Assembly (NCBI GenBank): GCA_037355855.1
Contig: CM074761.1
Span: 6,467,346-6,531,345 of the forward strand
Direction of reading: 5' to 3'
DNA from: Pseudo-nitzschia pungens
Lineage: Eukaryota > Bacillariophyta > Bacillariophyceae > Bacillariales > Bacillariaceae
DNA: 64,000 nucleotides
Part shown: positions 1-8,349 of the stretch, piece after piece
Layout of the letters: every line of letters begins with the position of its first letter
How positions within the stretch are numbered: the first letter of the stretch is position 1
The notes under the pieces: generated by a model
What the model saw: only the letters and a program-made list of their open reading frames with translations
What the model was told of the DNA's origin: nothing
The model's database searches: none
Position numbers and translations under genes: made by a program

Positions 1-257
1 TCTAGAATCATAACTAACACAAATATTTTTTCATTCTTGGTTGTTGCAGAAAGGAGCGACTGATCGATCAATTTTCGTTAGTTGAAACGGATCGATCGAA
101 CGAAATACCCCTACGATTTTCGGTTGTTGCGAAAAGGAGCGACGGATCGAAATAATCCCTACCAGTGAGACGAACGACGGAGACGGAGGGGAACGACCGA
201 TACGATCGCTGACAAGGAAAGACGACCACGACAAGAGTTCTTTAAAAATATTCTCGT
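1..257. other. Left edge, no gene seen
   Basis: No convincing coding region. A degenerate direct repeat is visible: GGTTGTTGC followed by a GAAAGGAGCGAC-like string and GATCGAT occurs twice, about 85 bp apart (around 38-75 and 121-150). The ORF on the minus strand here is short and low-complexity. Confidence 0.5.
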
Positions 258-896
258 GTATTATCCCCCCTGTATTATCGACGCGTTGGTTGCTGCTTGC
301 TGTCCCCCCCCCTGTAATATCGACGCGTTGGTTGCTGCTTGCTGTCCCCCCCCCTGTAATATCGACGCGTTGCTCCTGCTTGCTGTCCCCCCCCCTGTAT
401 TATCGACGCGTTGGTTGCTGCTTGCTGTCCCCCCCCCTGTATTATCGACGCGTTGGTCCTGCTTGCTGTCCCCCCCCCCTGTATTATCGACGTGTTGGTT
501 GCTGCTTGCTGTCCCCCCTGTATTATCGACGCGTTGGTTGCTGCTTGCTGTCCCCCCCCCTGTAATATCGACGCGTTGGTTGCTGCTTGCTGTCCCCCCC
601 CCTGTATTATCGACGCGTTGCTGCTGCTTGCTGTCCCCCCCCGTGTATTATCGACGCGTTGGTTGCTGCTTGCTGTCCCCCCTGTATTATCGACGCGTTG
701 CTGCTTGCTGTCCTCCCTCTGTATTATCGACCCGTTGCTGCTTGCTGTCCCCCCTGTTATTTATTATTTTTTTCTACCTATATCCCTGTACAATTTGTAC
801 TGGAAAATCGAATTTTTTGATTGGCTCATTCAAATCGTTGCTGCTGCTTGCTGTCCAACCCTGTATTATCAACGCGTTGGTTGCTGCTTGCTGTCC
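258..896. repeat. ~42-bp C-rich minisatellite, left part
   Basis: About 12 head-to-tail copies of a 35-45 bp unit fill 258-758. Each has a poly-C run of 5-9, then a core like GTATTATCGACGCGTTGG, then TTGCTGCTTGCTGTC. Copies differ mainly in C-run length and in a short TTGGTTGCTG deletion. The array degenerates at 759-833 into AT-rich sequence and resumes with one or two copies up to 896, where copia-1 begins. A matching piece of the same unit lies at 27,302-27,360, just beyond the other end of copia-1, so the element landed inside the array. Long plus-strand ORFs here are repeat translations. Read on the minus strand the unit encodes Gln/Ala/Asn-rich peptide, which may be the tail of the gene fragment at 27,302-27,657. 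Confidence 0.9.
893..896. repeat. Target-site duplication GTCC of copia-1 (left)
   Basis: GTCC directly precedes the left LTR and is repeated at 27,298-27,301 after the right LTR. The duplication is 4 bp, the same length as for copia-2 and for the old solo LTR. Confidence 0.7.
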
Positions 897-1337
897 TGTG
901 TTGATATTCGCTCGTCAGCGATCTTCGTGGTCTAATCGTAGAACTTAATCGGCTTATACTGTGTACTGTAAAAATAGGGGAAAGCCCTAACAATAATAAT
1001 ACATAAAGTCCTGGCAAATCGTGAGTCTACAGTGGACTGTTCAAGGTCTATTGCATACGCTCAAGCAATACAAGGCACTTCCCTAGAGGTACATCGGAAT
1101 CGGTCGTAAGGGGAGGGCATGATAGGCATTTAATTTAGAGTGAAATATAAAGAGTGAATAAAGGGAGCTGAGCGCTCGCTCAGCTCGTATCGTGATATCG
1201 ATCCGCTAACTCGTATAATAACAGAGCTTACGTAGCTCTGGTACTGTATCCTACGAGTAGTGTACTGTATCGGAGTATCGTAGGGTATCTCCGATTAGTT
1301 AGATCGAATCGTGTGCTAGGACGTTTGGTAACTGTTT

Positions 1338-1386
1338 GGGCCGGGTATCCGGTCATGGTATATATTATACACCAATGACCCGGCCC
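1338..1386 (-). other. Conserved bulged hairpin in copia LTR
   Basis: Outer arms GGGCCGGGT and ACCCGGCCC are fully complementary, followed inside by CAT(T)GGT pairing, an AT-rich loop and a 7-nt bulge. The same structure with compensatory changes is at 28,165-28,213 and 29,691-29,739 (GGGTCAGGT/ACCTGACCC), and near-identical copies lie at about 26,862-26,910, 30,424-30,472 and 45,406-45,454. Confidence 0.7.
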
Positions 1387-1594
1387 TGGCGGTAGCATCG
1401 TATCTTAGCATAGTATCATGGTAGGTTAGCATCTTCAGTATCTCGTAGTATTAGCAACCCTAACCCTGTAGCATTTAGCTACACCATAAAAAGATGCTTT
1501 ACTCGGGGTACGTACGATTGGTACAAATCGTACGCAGCGACCCTAGTAAACTCTGCTAGCATCCATACTAAACAGGATAGTAGGATATAGGTCT

Positions 1595-1702
1595 GCTGCT
1601 AAGCCTGTTGCTAAGCCTGTTGCTAAGCCTGTTGCTAAGCCTGTTGCTAAGCCTGTTGCTAAGCCTGTTGCTAAGCCTGTTGCTAAGCCTGTTGCTAAGC
1701 CT
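1595..1702. repeat. 12-bp tandem repeat inside the LTR
   Basis: Nine or so perfect copies of TTGCTAAGCCTG. The partner LTR has only about three (27,118-27,152). The copia-2 LTRs carry variant units (TTAGCAGCAGGC) at 30,164-30,224 and 45,139-45,209, and the older LTR another set at 29,926-30,000. A variable-number repeat within the LTR. Confidence 0.92.
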
Positions 1703-1859
1703 GTATGCTAGCAATTAGCACACAGCTCTAGCACTCAGCCCAGCACCTGTTAGTCAGTTACTGGAGGCTGCTGACTGTAGCCCCAGTACATTCTCCTACA
1801 CAGGAGCCTTAGCACAGATGGTAGCACCACCTTGAATATCTTCATAGTCCCCGTGATTC

Positions 1860-1864
1860 ATGCC
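1860..1864. repeat. Target-site duplication ATGCC of gypsy-1
   Basis: ATGCC at 1,860-1,864 and 7,697-7,701 bracket gypsy-1 exactly. Removing the element restores the copia-1 3' UTR/LTR junction, as seen uninterrupted in copia-2 around 44,980-45,002. Confidence 0.9.
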
Positions 1865-2053
1865 TGCCATACCCTGGGTCTACTAGTGATTAGAATAGTA
1901 GTGATATGCAAATTGTGAGCTCTATTGGTTAGTCTATTTGCTACAGTCCTAAGAGCCCTCCGAATCAGCGATTCTGTTGACTCGCCGATTGTTTTTATCC
2001 TTATCCTTAATCCAGTCCCATGTGCACTCGTGACTGTATTTTGGTGCACGGCA
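1865..2053 (-). repeat. Gypsy-1 3' LTR (189 bp)
   Basis: Almost identical to 7,508-7,696 and to the solo LTR 28,502-28,690. Carries terminal TGCC/GGCA inverted ends and a short palindrome-rich segment CTACTAGTGATTAGAATAGTAG.. near its 3' edge. Confidence 0.95.
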
Positions 2054-2064
2054 TACTCCTCCAT
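2054..2064 (-). promoter_or_regulatory. Gypsy polypurine tract
   Basis: On the minus strand ATGGAGGAGTA directly precedes the 3' LTR, the expected place for the plus-strand primer of reverse transcription. The same string precedes the gypsy-2 3' LTR at 36,044-36,054. Confidence 0.7.
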
Positions 2065-2071
2065 GGTACTG

Positions 2072-5000
2072 TTACGATTTAATAGGATCCCTGCAATAAT
2101 AGGGGTGTACTCTCCTAATGTTAACCCGATCGGTTACAAAGGGAGCGGTTTCAATAGTTACAGTTCCATTGTCATGGGCCTTGATCACCTTGTAAGGTCC
2201 TTGTTGTGGGAAGGATAGTTTCGGAACAATGCCCTTCCTTTCCAGGGTGACATAGTCTCCTTCCTTGTAGACATGGGGAATCCTCTTCTGATTCTCCCGG
2301 GTGTTACTCTTGTGGATACTCTTTTGTTTCCTTGCTTGGATTGCTTCCCAATCCACTGGGAAGTTCACAGGCATGAACATGTCCCGTCCGAACACCAGTT
2401 GTGCTGGGGAATATCCCAGGGTGGTGTGGATTGCACTCCTGATGGCATACGCTGCCTTGGTGGTGAACTCCTCAAACGGATCCTTCTCGTGGAGATCTCT
2501 TTGTTCCAGATTGAAGGACAATAGGCAGTCCTTCAGGACCTGGTGGATTCGCTCCAGCACTGAGTTGGATTGTGGGTTCCAAGCGCCGCTCGGTTTCCTT
2601 TTCATCCCCATGTTGTCACAGAGCTCTTGGAACTCTGCTTTGAACTCACTCCCGCCATCAAAGCCAATTTCCTTTGGGCGCGGATACCTTGCTAGCCAGG
2701 TACTGTCTAACAAACGTTGAGTTTCTGCGGTGTTTGGCGAGTCCTTTAGATGGGCCAATTCAAACCATCCGGTCACTGGATCCACCATGGTGAGGACATG
2801 GATGTGGTAGTCTTTACCATTTTTATTGTGGACAGTTGCAGGTCCCCAGAGGTCCACATTGACCCTCTGCCATTTGGTGACCTCAGCTGCTTTCTCCGGT
2901 AGTAGTCCATACTTCTTCCGGCCACTCTTTTTGAACATCTGACACGTGTGGCAGTGTTTACAGAGGTCCTGGACGTCCTTCCTCAGACCTCTCCAGGTGA
3001 ACACTGAGCGTATGCTCTGTTCCATTCTCTTTTCGCCGGGATGGACCAGCATGCTGTGGTACCATTCCATAACTCTGTCTTTGAGTTTGTTCGGGACTAG
3101 AATCTTCCCTTCCTTGTGGATTAGGCTGTAGCCTTCCACATTTTTGGTGGTCAGTCGATTGTCTTTTCCCAGAGCATTCATGATTCCCGTGTCCTTTTGC
3201 TGATAGAACTGGATCATGTCCGGGGCAAGTGGGAATGCACTATTGCCCTGGAATTCTTCCGATGCTTCTCCAAGTGGGAATAGGAGTTGCCGGAGGTGCT
3301 CTTCCTCGTCCGCGTAGGTGAGGGGCTTATTTGGTGGTAGCCATTCCACAGTATCTGCTGGATCCTCAGTGATATCCAGTCGAGACAATGCATCTGCTGC
3401 GTCATTGTCTTTGCCAGCGACATGCTTGACTACCGGGTGGAACTCCTCCATAAGAAGTCTCCACCGGACCATCCTTTGGGTGGGCATCTGCTGATAAAGC
3501 AGGTTAAGGTGGTCTGTGTGAATAATCACATCTTGTCCTCGTAGGATTCCTTCAAACGCTTTTAGCCCTTCTACTATGCCCAGGAGTTCTTTTTCGCCTA
3601 CGGTGTAGTTGAGCTGCGCGGAGTTCAGTTTCCGGGTATAGAAGCCAAGCGGTTTGCCATCCTGACATACTGTAGCTCCCAGTTGCCGGTCACTAGCGTC
3701 TGAGTAGAGATGAAATGGTTTTGTAAAGTCTGGGAATGCGAGTTTTGCTTCGTCTGCGAGCATCCGTTTCGCCTCCATGAAAGCTTTCTGCTCTGCTGGT
3801 CCCCAGTACCAATTCATTTTGCCCTTTTTCCCTGCGAGTTTGTTGAGGGGGGCCAGGATGTGGGAGCGTCGCTTCCACATGTCCCGGTAGAAATTTACCA
3901 TTCCAAGAAACATCTTGAGTTGCTTGGTATTCTTGGGGGCTTCCAGCCGCTTCATCGCCTCCAGCTTCTTTGGCTGTGGCTGGATGCCTTCTGTTGTCAA
4001 CAGAAACCCCAGGTATTCCACTTCTTTTTGCATGAAGAAGGATTTCCTTAGGTTGGCTAGGAAGCCAGCATCACCCAGTCTCTGGAGTACTGTATCGATT
4101 TTGTTGAGGTGGTCCTGTTCCGATTCGCCTTCGCGTTGAATGATCAGGATGTCATCGATATAGACCAGGACATAGTCCAGATCCCCTAGTAGGTTCATCA
4201 TGACTGATTGGAAGATGTCCGGAGCACACGCAATCCCCATTGCCAGTCTCTTGTAGGCATACTTTCCCCACGGCAAGATGGTAGAGCAGATTTTCTGGCT
4301 CTTTTTGATGGTGTAGTACCCTTGGGACAAGTCCAGCGCCGTAGCTGATTTGAATTTCTGGAGCCGTTGGATTGTTTCCCCTATTCGTGGTAGTGGGAAC
4401 GGTTTCCTCTGGATGGCTGCATTCATCTTCCGGAAGTCCGTTAGAACGCGGATGTCCCCTGTCTTTTTGGGTTGGCAAAAAGTAGGAGATGCCCATGGAG
4501 AATCATCATCATGAGGGAGTTTTTCCAGGACTCCGATATCGCAGAGCCTGGTAATCTCCTTCCGGAGGGCTTGTTCGAAGGCATGGGGTACTGAATAGTA
4601 CCTTTGCCGGACCGGTTTGACCCCCGGTTGGAGTTCAATGGACACCGGTTCGATGTTTTTGAGTAGTCCCAGACCTCCTCCAAAGAGTGTCGGGAATTTC
4701 TTTAGTGTTTTCTTCAAGGCTTGCTTGGATTCCGCAGTAATCTCCAATTCGTTGACCATAGCGTCTATATCGACTTTGGAGTAGTCTGCGTCCAAGATTT
4801 TGGATTGCCTCTCTTCCTCCTGTTGGAGGATTGGACTCTGTGTGTTGGCGAAGAATACTGCCTCACATTTGTCCGGGTCAGTAAGCTCCCCCATTCCCTT
4901 CATGGGGATGGAGTCACCCTGCCACTCGATTGTTCGGGAGCTGTATTTTATATCCAGTCCCAATTGCGCCATCATGTCGGATCCTATGATCATGTCATAG

Positions 5001-5326
5001 GGCACCTCTTCATGGTGATGATATTCATCCACTTGGAAGGTCCACTTGATGGTCTTGGAGTTCGAAAATTCTATTAACCTCAGTCCCACTGAAGCCGCAG
5101 ACTTGGTTCGGAACTTGCCCCCGTAAGTATTATAGGTGACAGATCTTTGGTCTCGGTTCGTTAGTTGACTTCGGTCGACAAACTGTTGTAGTATGATGGA
5201 TTTGGAGCAACCGGAGTCTAATAGGCCCCGGAGCATCCTTCCCCTTCCCTTGCGGTCCAATACCTCCACACAGACGTCCGCGAACCGGTTGATTATGCGG
5301 GGTCCAGTGTGGATGGTATCAGCCAT
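2072..5326 (-). CDS. pol: Gypsy-1 pol polyprotein (PR-RT-RNase H-INT)
   Basis: 1,084 codons, uninterrupted. In order: aspartic protease (LLDSGCSKS, about residue 35-45); reverse transcriptase with ALDLSQGYYT and the catalytic YIDD; RNase H (SDASDRQLGA, HTDHLNLL); integrase with the H-H-C-C zinc module (HPGEKRMEQ ... CKHCHTC), catalytic Asp in VDLWGP, second Asp in FDGGSEF and Glu in VLERIHQ; then a short basic C-terminal tail. Compared with gypsy-2 it lacks one codon in IQQWLQKF and about three codons just after GYYTI, next to RT motif A, so RT activity may be weakened. The ATG directly follows the gag stop in the same frame (AAC TGA ATG), so expression needs UGA readthrough or reinitiation. 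Confidence 0.95.
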   Translation of the reverse strand: MADTIHTGPRIINRFADVCVEVLDRKGRGRMLRGLLDSGCSKSIILQQFVDRSQLTNRDQRSVTYNTYGGKFRTKSAASVGLRLIEFSNSKTIKWTFQVDEYHHHEEVPYDMIIGSDMMAQLGLDIKYSSRTIEWQGDSIPMKGMGELTDPDKCEAVFFANTQSPILQQEEERQSKILDADYSKVDIDAMVNELEITAESKQALKKTLKKFPTLFGGGLGLLKNIEPVSIELQPGVKPVRQRYYSVPHAFEQALRKEITRLCDIGVLEKLPHDDDSPWASPTFCQPKKTGDIRVLTDFRKMNAAIQRKPFPLPRIGETIQRLQKFKSATALDLSQGYYTIKKSQKICSTILPWGKYAYKRLAMGIACAPDIFQSVMMNLLGDLDYVLVYIDDILIIQREGESEQDHLNKIDTVLQRLGDAGFLANLRKSFFMQKEVEYLGFLLTTEGIQPQPKKLEAMKRLEAPKNTKQLKMFLGMVNFYRDMWKRRSHILAPLNKLAGKKGKMNWYWGPAEQKAFMEAKRMLADEAKLAFPDFTKPFHLYSDASDRQLGATVCQDGKPLGFYTRKLNSAQLNYTVGEKELLGIVEGLKAFEGILRGQDVIIHTDHLNLLYQQMPTQRMVRWRLLMEEFHPVVKHVAGKDNDAADALSRLDITEDPADTVEWLPPNKPLTYADEEEHLRQLLFPLGEASEEFQGNSAFPLAPDMIQFYQQKDTGIMNALGKDNRLTTKNVEGYSLIHKEGKILVPNKLKDRVMEWYHSMLVHPGEKRMEQSIRSVFTWRGLRKDVQDLCKHCHTCQMFKKSGRKKYGLLPEKAAEVTKWQRVNVDLWGPATVHNKNGKDYHIHVLTMVDPVTGWFELAHLKDSPNTAETQRLLDSTWLARYPRPKEIGFDGGSEFKAEFQELCDNMGMKRKPSGAWNPQSNSVLERIHQVLKDCLLSFNLEQRDLHEKDPFEEFTTKAAYAIRSAIHTTLGYSPAQLVFGRDMFMPVNFPVDWEAIQARKQKSIHKSNTRENQKRIPHVYKEGDYVTLERKGIVPKLSFPQQGPYKVIKAHDNGTVTIETAPFVTDRVNIRRVHPYYCRDPIKS

Positions 5327-6763
5327 TCAGTTGTGGGATCCTTTCTTTTTAAAGGTCTTTCTGTACTTTCTTCTGTACTCTTTGAGTTCCCGTTCGGAGA
5401 TGTCGATCTCGTCATCAGAGACGTCGTGGTCAGCTTGGGCCGTGGCCAGTACATAAGAGTACTCGTGGTTCAATAGGTTCCTTCCCCAGTGGGGTTTGGA
5501 GTGTTGCTCAGCGTCTGAGTCTTGTTCTTTTGCCACAAAGTGCTCCTTGAGCAGGTTGATGGTCTCCCGGTCGAACTTTCCCTTCTTGTGGGGACCACCG
5601 GTTAGTTTCCAGCATTTGCCGGCATGGACCTTGCCACAGGTCTTGCATAGCTGTTTGTTGCTGTTGTCCACAGGTCGCTTCTTTTTGCCAGGGGACTTCC
5701 CGTGGTGTCCTCCCCCAGATGCGGCCTTGGGGGTCTTCTTGGTGACGCCGGTCTGCTTTTCGAGGTCGGTGATGCGTTGTTGCATTATTGCCTCCTTCCG
5801 GATGGTGATTTCCAGGTTTTTGAGCTTGTCGATAGTGGTGTTAAAGGATTGGGTGTAGAGGTCCCATCCAATGTGTTCCAGCTTCTCGCGTTGGGAGTGG
5901 GTCATGTTGGAATCCAATATTTCCTTCAGTTCTCCTTGGATGAAACTGGTTGGTGTTTCCATTTGGTCACTGCCACATTCCCAGAGGCATTCTGGGAGAT
6001 AGCTTTGGAGTTCGGCCATTCGATTGGCCCAGGCTCTGATGCCATGTTTGAGGTCCACGCGCATGCCTCGCATGAATCGTCGGAGGACGATGTACGAGCG
6101 CTTGCCGTTTTGGTCATTGCCAAAGATTTTGAGCTTGAGGACATGCATGCATTCCTCCATGATATCCTTCCTGTACTCCTGGGATTGGTAGTACTGGGTG
6201 AGGGCGCTTGCGACCTTTTTCTTTGGGATTGGAGACTCGAGGTTGTCGGTCTCCGATTCTTTGTCCTATCTCGCCGTGGCTGTGTCGGTTTTGTCGGCGT
6301 TTGGAGATTTCTCCTTTGCCGTCTCCTTGGAGGCTCCCGTGGAAGTTTCGGTGGCGTCTTGCCCCATTGATAGTAGTATGTTTGCTTGGTCCCTTTGCTC
6401 GATTTCCTGGATCTTTTTCTGGACGCGTCTGGTGTGATGGACCTTGTGGGTCGGTTCGGCCAAGTAGGTCCGAGCGAGCGTTCGCTGGACAAGTGCGAGT
6501 GCCTCATTAGAGAGGATTCTCTGTAGAACGTCCAATTTCTGGTCTCCGTGGAGTTTGTCATTGCCAGCAATTTTCTGGTCAAAGTCTCTCTTCCAGATAA
6601 GGAAGAGTTCTGGTCTTTCAGTACCATTGAGAACCTTCAGGTAGTTGCTGAATGCGATTCCGCCCTGTTCGCTGTCTACATTCATCTTTACGGCGGTGGC
6701 GTCTTCCGGCCAGTCCTCCCGTGTGATGTTGAAAGGTTTCAGTTTGGTTCCCTTGGTCGCCAT
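5327..6763 (-). pseudogene. gag: Gypsy-1 gag, one in-frame stop
   Basis: Homologous along its whole length to the intact 479-aa gag at 39,332-40,771. It starts MATKGTKLKPF. The frame is kept but for a TAG at 6,263-6,265 where gypsy-2 has a serine codon in a Lys/Asp/Glu-rich linker. The C-terminal half holds a coiled region and a variant zinc knuckle (CKTCGKVHAGKC: C-x2-C-x3-H-x3-C, shorter than the classical CCHC). It ends KKKGSHN then TGA, abutting the pol ATG. The stop would give a 165-aa fragment without the zinc knuckle. Confidence 0.9.
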
Positions 6764-7507
6764 AGTGAGTTAATCAGTTGTCTAATAAGTTATTTTAGTT
6801 ACACTATTTCTGTTATTTTGCTGCTTGTGGTGAGATTGAGCAAAAAGTGATTGCTCAGTTCCTCCAGTTTTTCTTGCTGGATTTTCACTGCTCTCGTGAT
6901 AACTCGTGTTATAACTGATTTTCCCCCTGGTTTGTCCAGTGGTGGGAGTTGTTCCTCTCTTTAGCTCACGGGAATCCTGTGGTTCCCCGGAGTTGTTTCT
7001 GTTTTTATTTTGTGGGATTCGATTCCCGTGGTTCTCCGGCGTTGCTTCTCTGTTAAGCGGTCACCGGGCCGGTCCCACTTCCCGTTTCCCGTGGGATTAG
7101 TGGTGTTCAGGTATTTATTATATACCTTTCCGTATATTTGTATATTTCGGTTTTGGTTGGCATACCCTCTTCGGTCTGTCCATCCACTCAGTGTTGGTCC
7201 AATTAGTCCACTCACTGGATTATGTGTCACTTTTTCAGTGTGTATTTTCGAATTTTTCGATTATTCTTGTTGTCGACCATGGTCCTGTTTGGGTCCTTAG
7301 GTGTCTCTGTTGCTGCTGTTGCTCCCTCTTCTGGGGCTAACCACTGCTGGGGTCGGTCTTCCTTGTGCTGCAGACACTGGATATCCTTCTCCCTGTTTTG
7401 CTTTTCCGTGCCTCCATTTTCTGGCAGTCTTTCGATCTCGTCGGTCCCTTGGCCGATCGATTTCTTTCTGCTCATGGTCATCAGCACTCAGCTTGATTTT
7501 AAAATCA
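6764..7507 (-). other. Gypsy-1 leader, non-coding
   Basis: A 744-bp untranslated leader between the 5' LTR and gag, well conserved with 40,772-41,518. Several CCCGTGG / CCACGGGAA inverted strings (around 6,965-7,100) could fold. Directly against the LTR is the perfect 14-bp palindrome TGATTTTAAAATCA (7,494-7,507), where a tRNA primer-binding site is expected. No tRNA 3'-CCA complement (TGG...) is visible. Confidence 0.6.
7494..7507 (-). promoter_or_regulatory. Palindrome at the gypsy primer-binding position
   Basis: TGATTTTAAAATCA is its own reverse complement and touches the inner edge of the 5' LTR. Gypsy-2 has the same 14 bases at 41,505-41,518. Its role in priming is inference. Confidence 0.55.
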
Positions 7508-7696
7508 TGCCATACCCCGGGTCTACTAGTGATTAGAATAGTAGTGATATGCAAATTGTGAGCTCTATTGGTTAGTCTATTTGCTACAGTCCTAAGAGCC
7601 CTCCGAATCAGCGATTCTGTTGACTCGCCGATTGTTTTTATCCTTATCCTTAATCCAGTCCCATGTGCACTCGTGACTGTATTTTGGTGCACGGCA
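7508..7696 (-). repeat. Gypsy-1 5' LTR (189 bp)
   Basis: Partner of 1,865-2,053, differing by at most a few bases, which suggests a fairly recent insertion. It is followed by the ATGCC duplication at 7,697-7,701. Confidence 0.95.
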
Positions 7697-7701
7697 ATGC
7701 C

Positions 7702-8349
7702 AGTGGCCCTGTACTGAGCAACTATACTGGTCCCCGGAAACAGATACTCCCAGGGGAACACCAATACTCCTGCTTGTTGTACCAGGACACTTGGATGGAT
7801 CATAACAGAATTCAGGGATGTATCCATATCACTTGTCAGAGGTCAAACTGCATCAAATATTGCAGTTCTCTATCAGAGGCCCGGCCGATTTATTGTAGAA
7901 AAAAAAAGAGGGGGTTGGACCGAAAGGCGTTTTGCCCTTGGTCCGATTCCTTAACACATATAAGGACCTATCAATCGGCCTATTGTCTTTCAAGTTTATA
8001 GTCCCCGGAACCGGTGTACCGGAGACTCCCAAATACGTAACATATAACATAAGATCGAATCCGAATCAAAGCGTTCGGACAGAGGTTGTGTCCGAATTAA
8101 GGTTGCATCCGAAACAGATTGCGTCTGAAAGAATCGCGTCTGAAATATCCGTAATCGAAATTAAAGATCTGCTGCGAGCAAAGAACTCGTATTCGAAACC
8201 GACTGCTTCCGAAAATCGAAATCGAAATCAACTGCATTCGAATATCCGAAATCTGCTGTCGACTGAGTTCCAAAATCGAGACCAAAAAAAACTTCTGCGT
8301 CCGAGCTGCTTGTAAGGGACACATGTATCCCATTTAATGCAGCTAACAA
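7702..8349 (-). other. Copia-1 3' untranslated region
   Basis: No coding potential. The proximal part (8,060-8,330) is a run of degenerate ~18-22 bp repeats built on TTCGGACGCAATCT-like words. The distal part repeats a CCGGGGAC motif (complement GTCCCCGG at 7,730 and 8,001), resembling the polypurine tract next to the LTR. Copia-2 has the same organisation at 44,306-45,001. Confidence 0.75.

Larger units (their letters stand above)
897..1846 (-). repeat. Copia-1 3' LTR (950 bp)
   Basis: Matches 26,417-27,297 end to end. On the sense strand it starts TATGAAGATATTC and ends AATATCAACACA. It contains a 12-bp tandem repeat (1,595-1,702), a bulged hairpin (1,338-1,386), a near-perfect palindrome AGCTGAGCG-CT-CGCTCAGCT around 1,169-1,188, and a GTACGATT...AATCGTAC hairpin around 1,511-1,533. 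The ~70-bp length difference from its partner is mostly 12-bp repeat copy number. Confidence 0.92.
1865..7696 (-). mobile_element. Gypsy-1: full-length Ty3/gypsy retrotransposon
   Basis: A 5.83-kb element with two 189-bp LTRs (1,865-2,053; 7,508-7,696) starting TGCC and ending GGCA and a 5-bp duplication. Internal order on the minus strand is gag (6,763 to 5,327), then pol with PR-RT-RNase H-INT (5,326 to 2,072), the Ty3/gypsy order. A purine-rich tract (ATGGAGGAGTA, complement of 2,054-2,064) abuts the 3' LTR. Pol is open throughout, but gag has one in-frame TAG. Closely related to gypsy-2 at 35,855-41,707. Confidence 0.95.

Noticed and set aside
258..896. CRISPR-like array
   Set aside because: Units are head-to-tail without unique spacers, in a eukaryotic transposon context; it is a minisatellite.
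256..948. Plus-strand ORFs of up to 230 aa over the minisatellite
   Set aside because: Translations of the repeat in several frames at once, with no unique sequence.
1455..1475. CCCTAACCCT, telomere-like string
   Set aside because: Only about one and a half units, present in every copia LTR copy; an internal LTR sequence, not a telomere.
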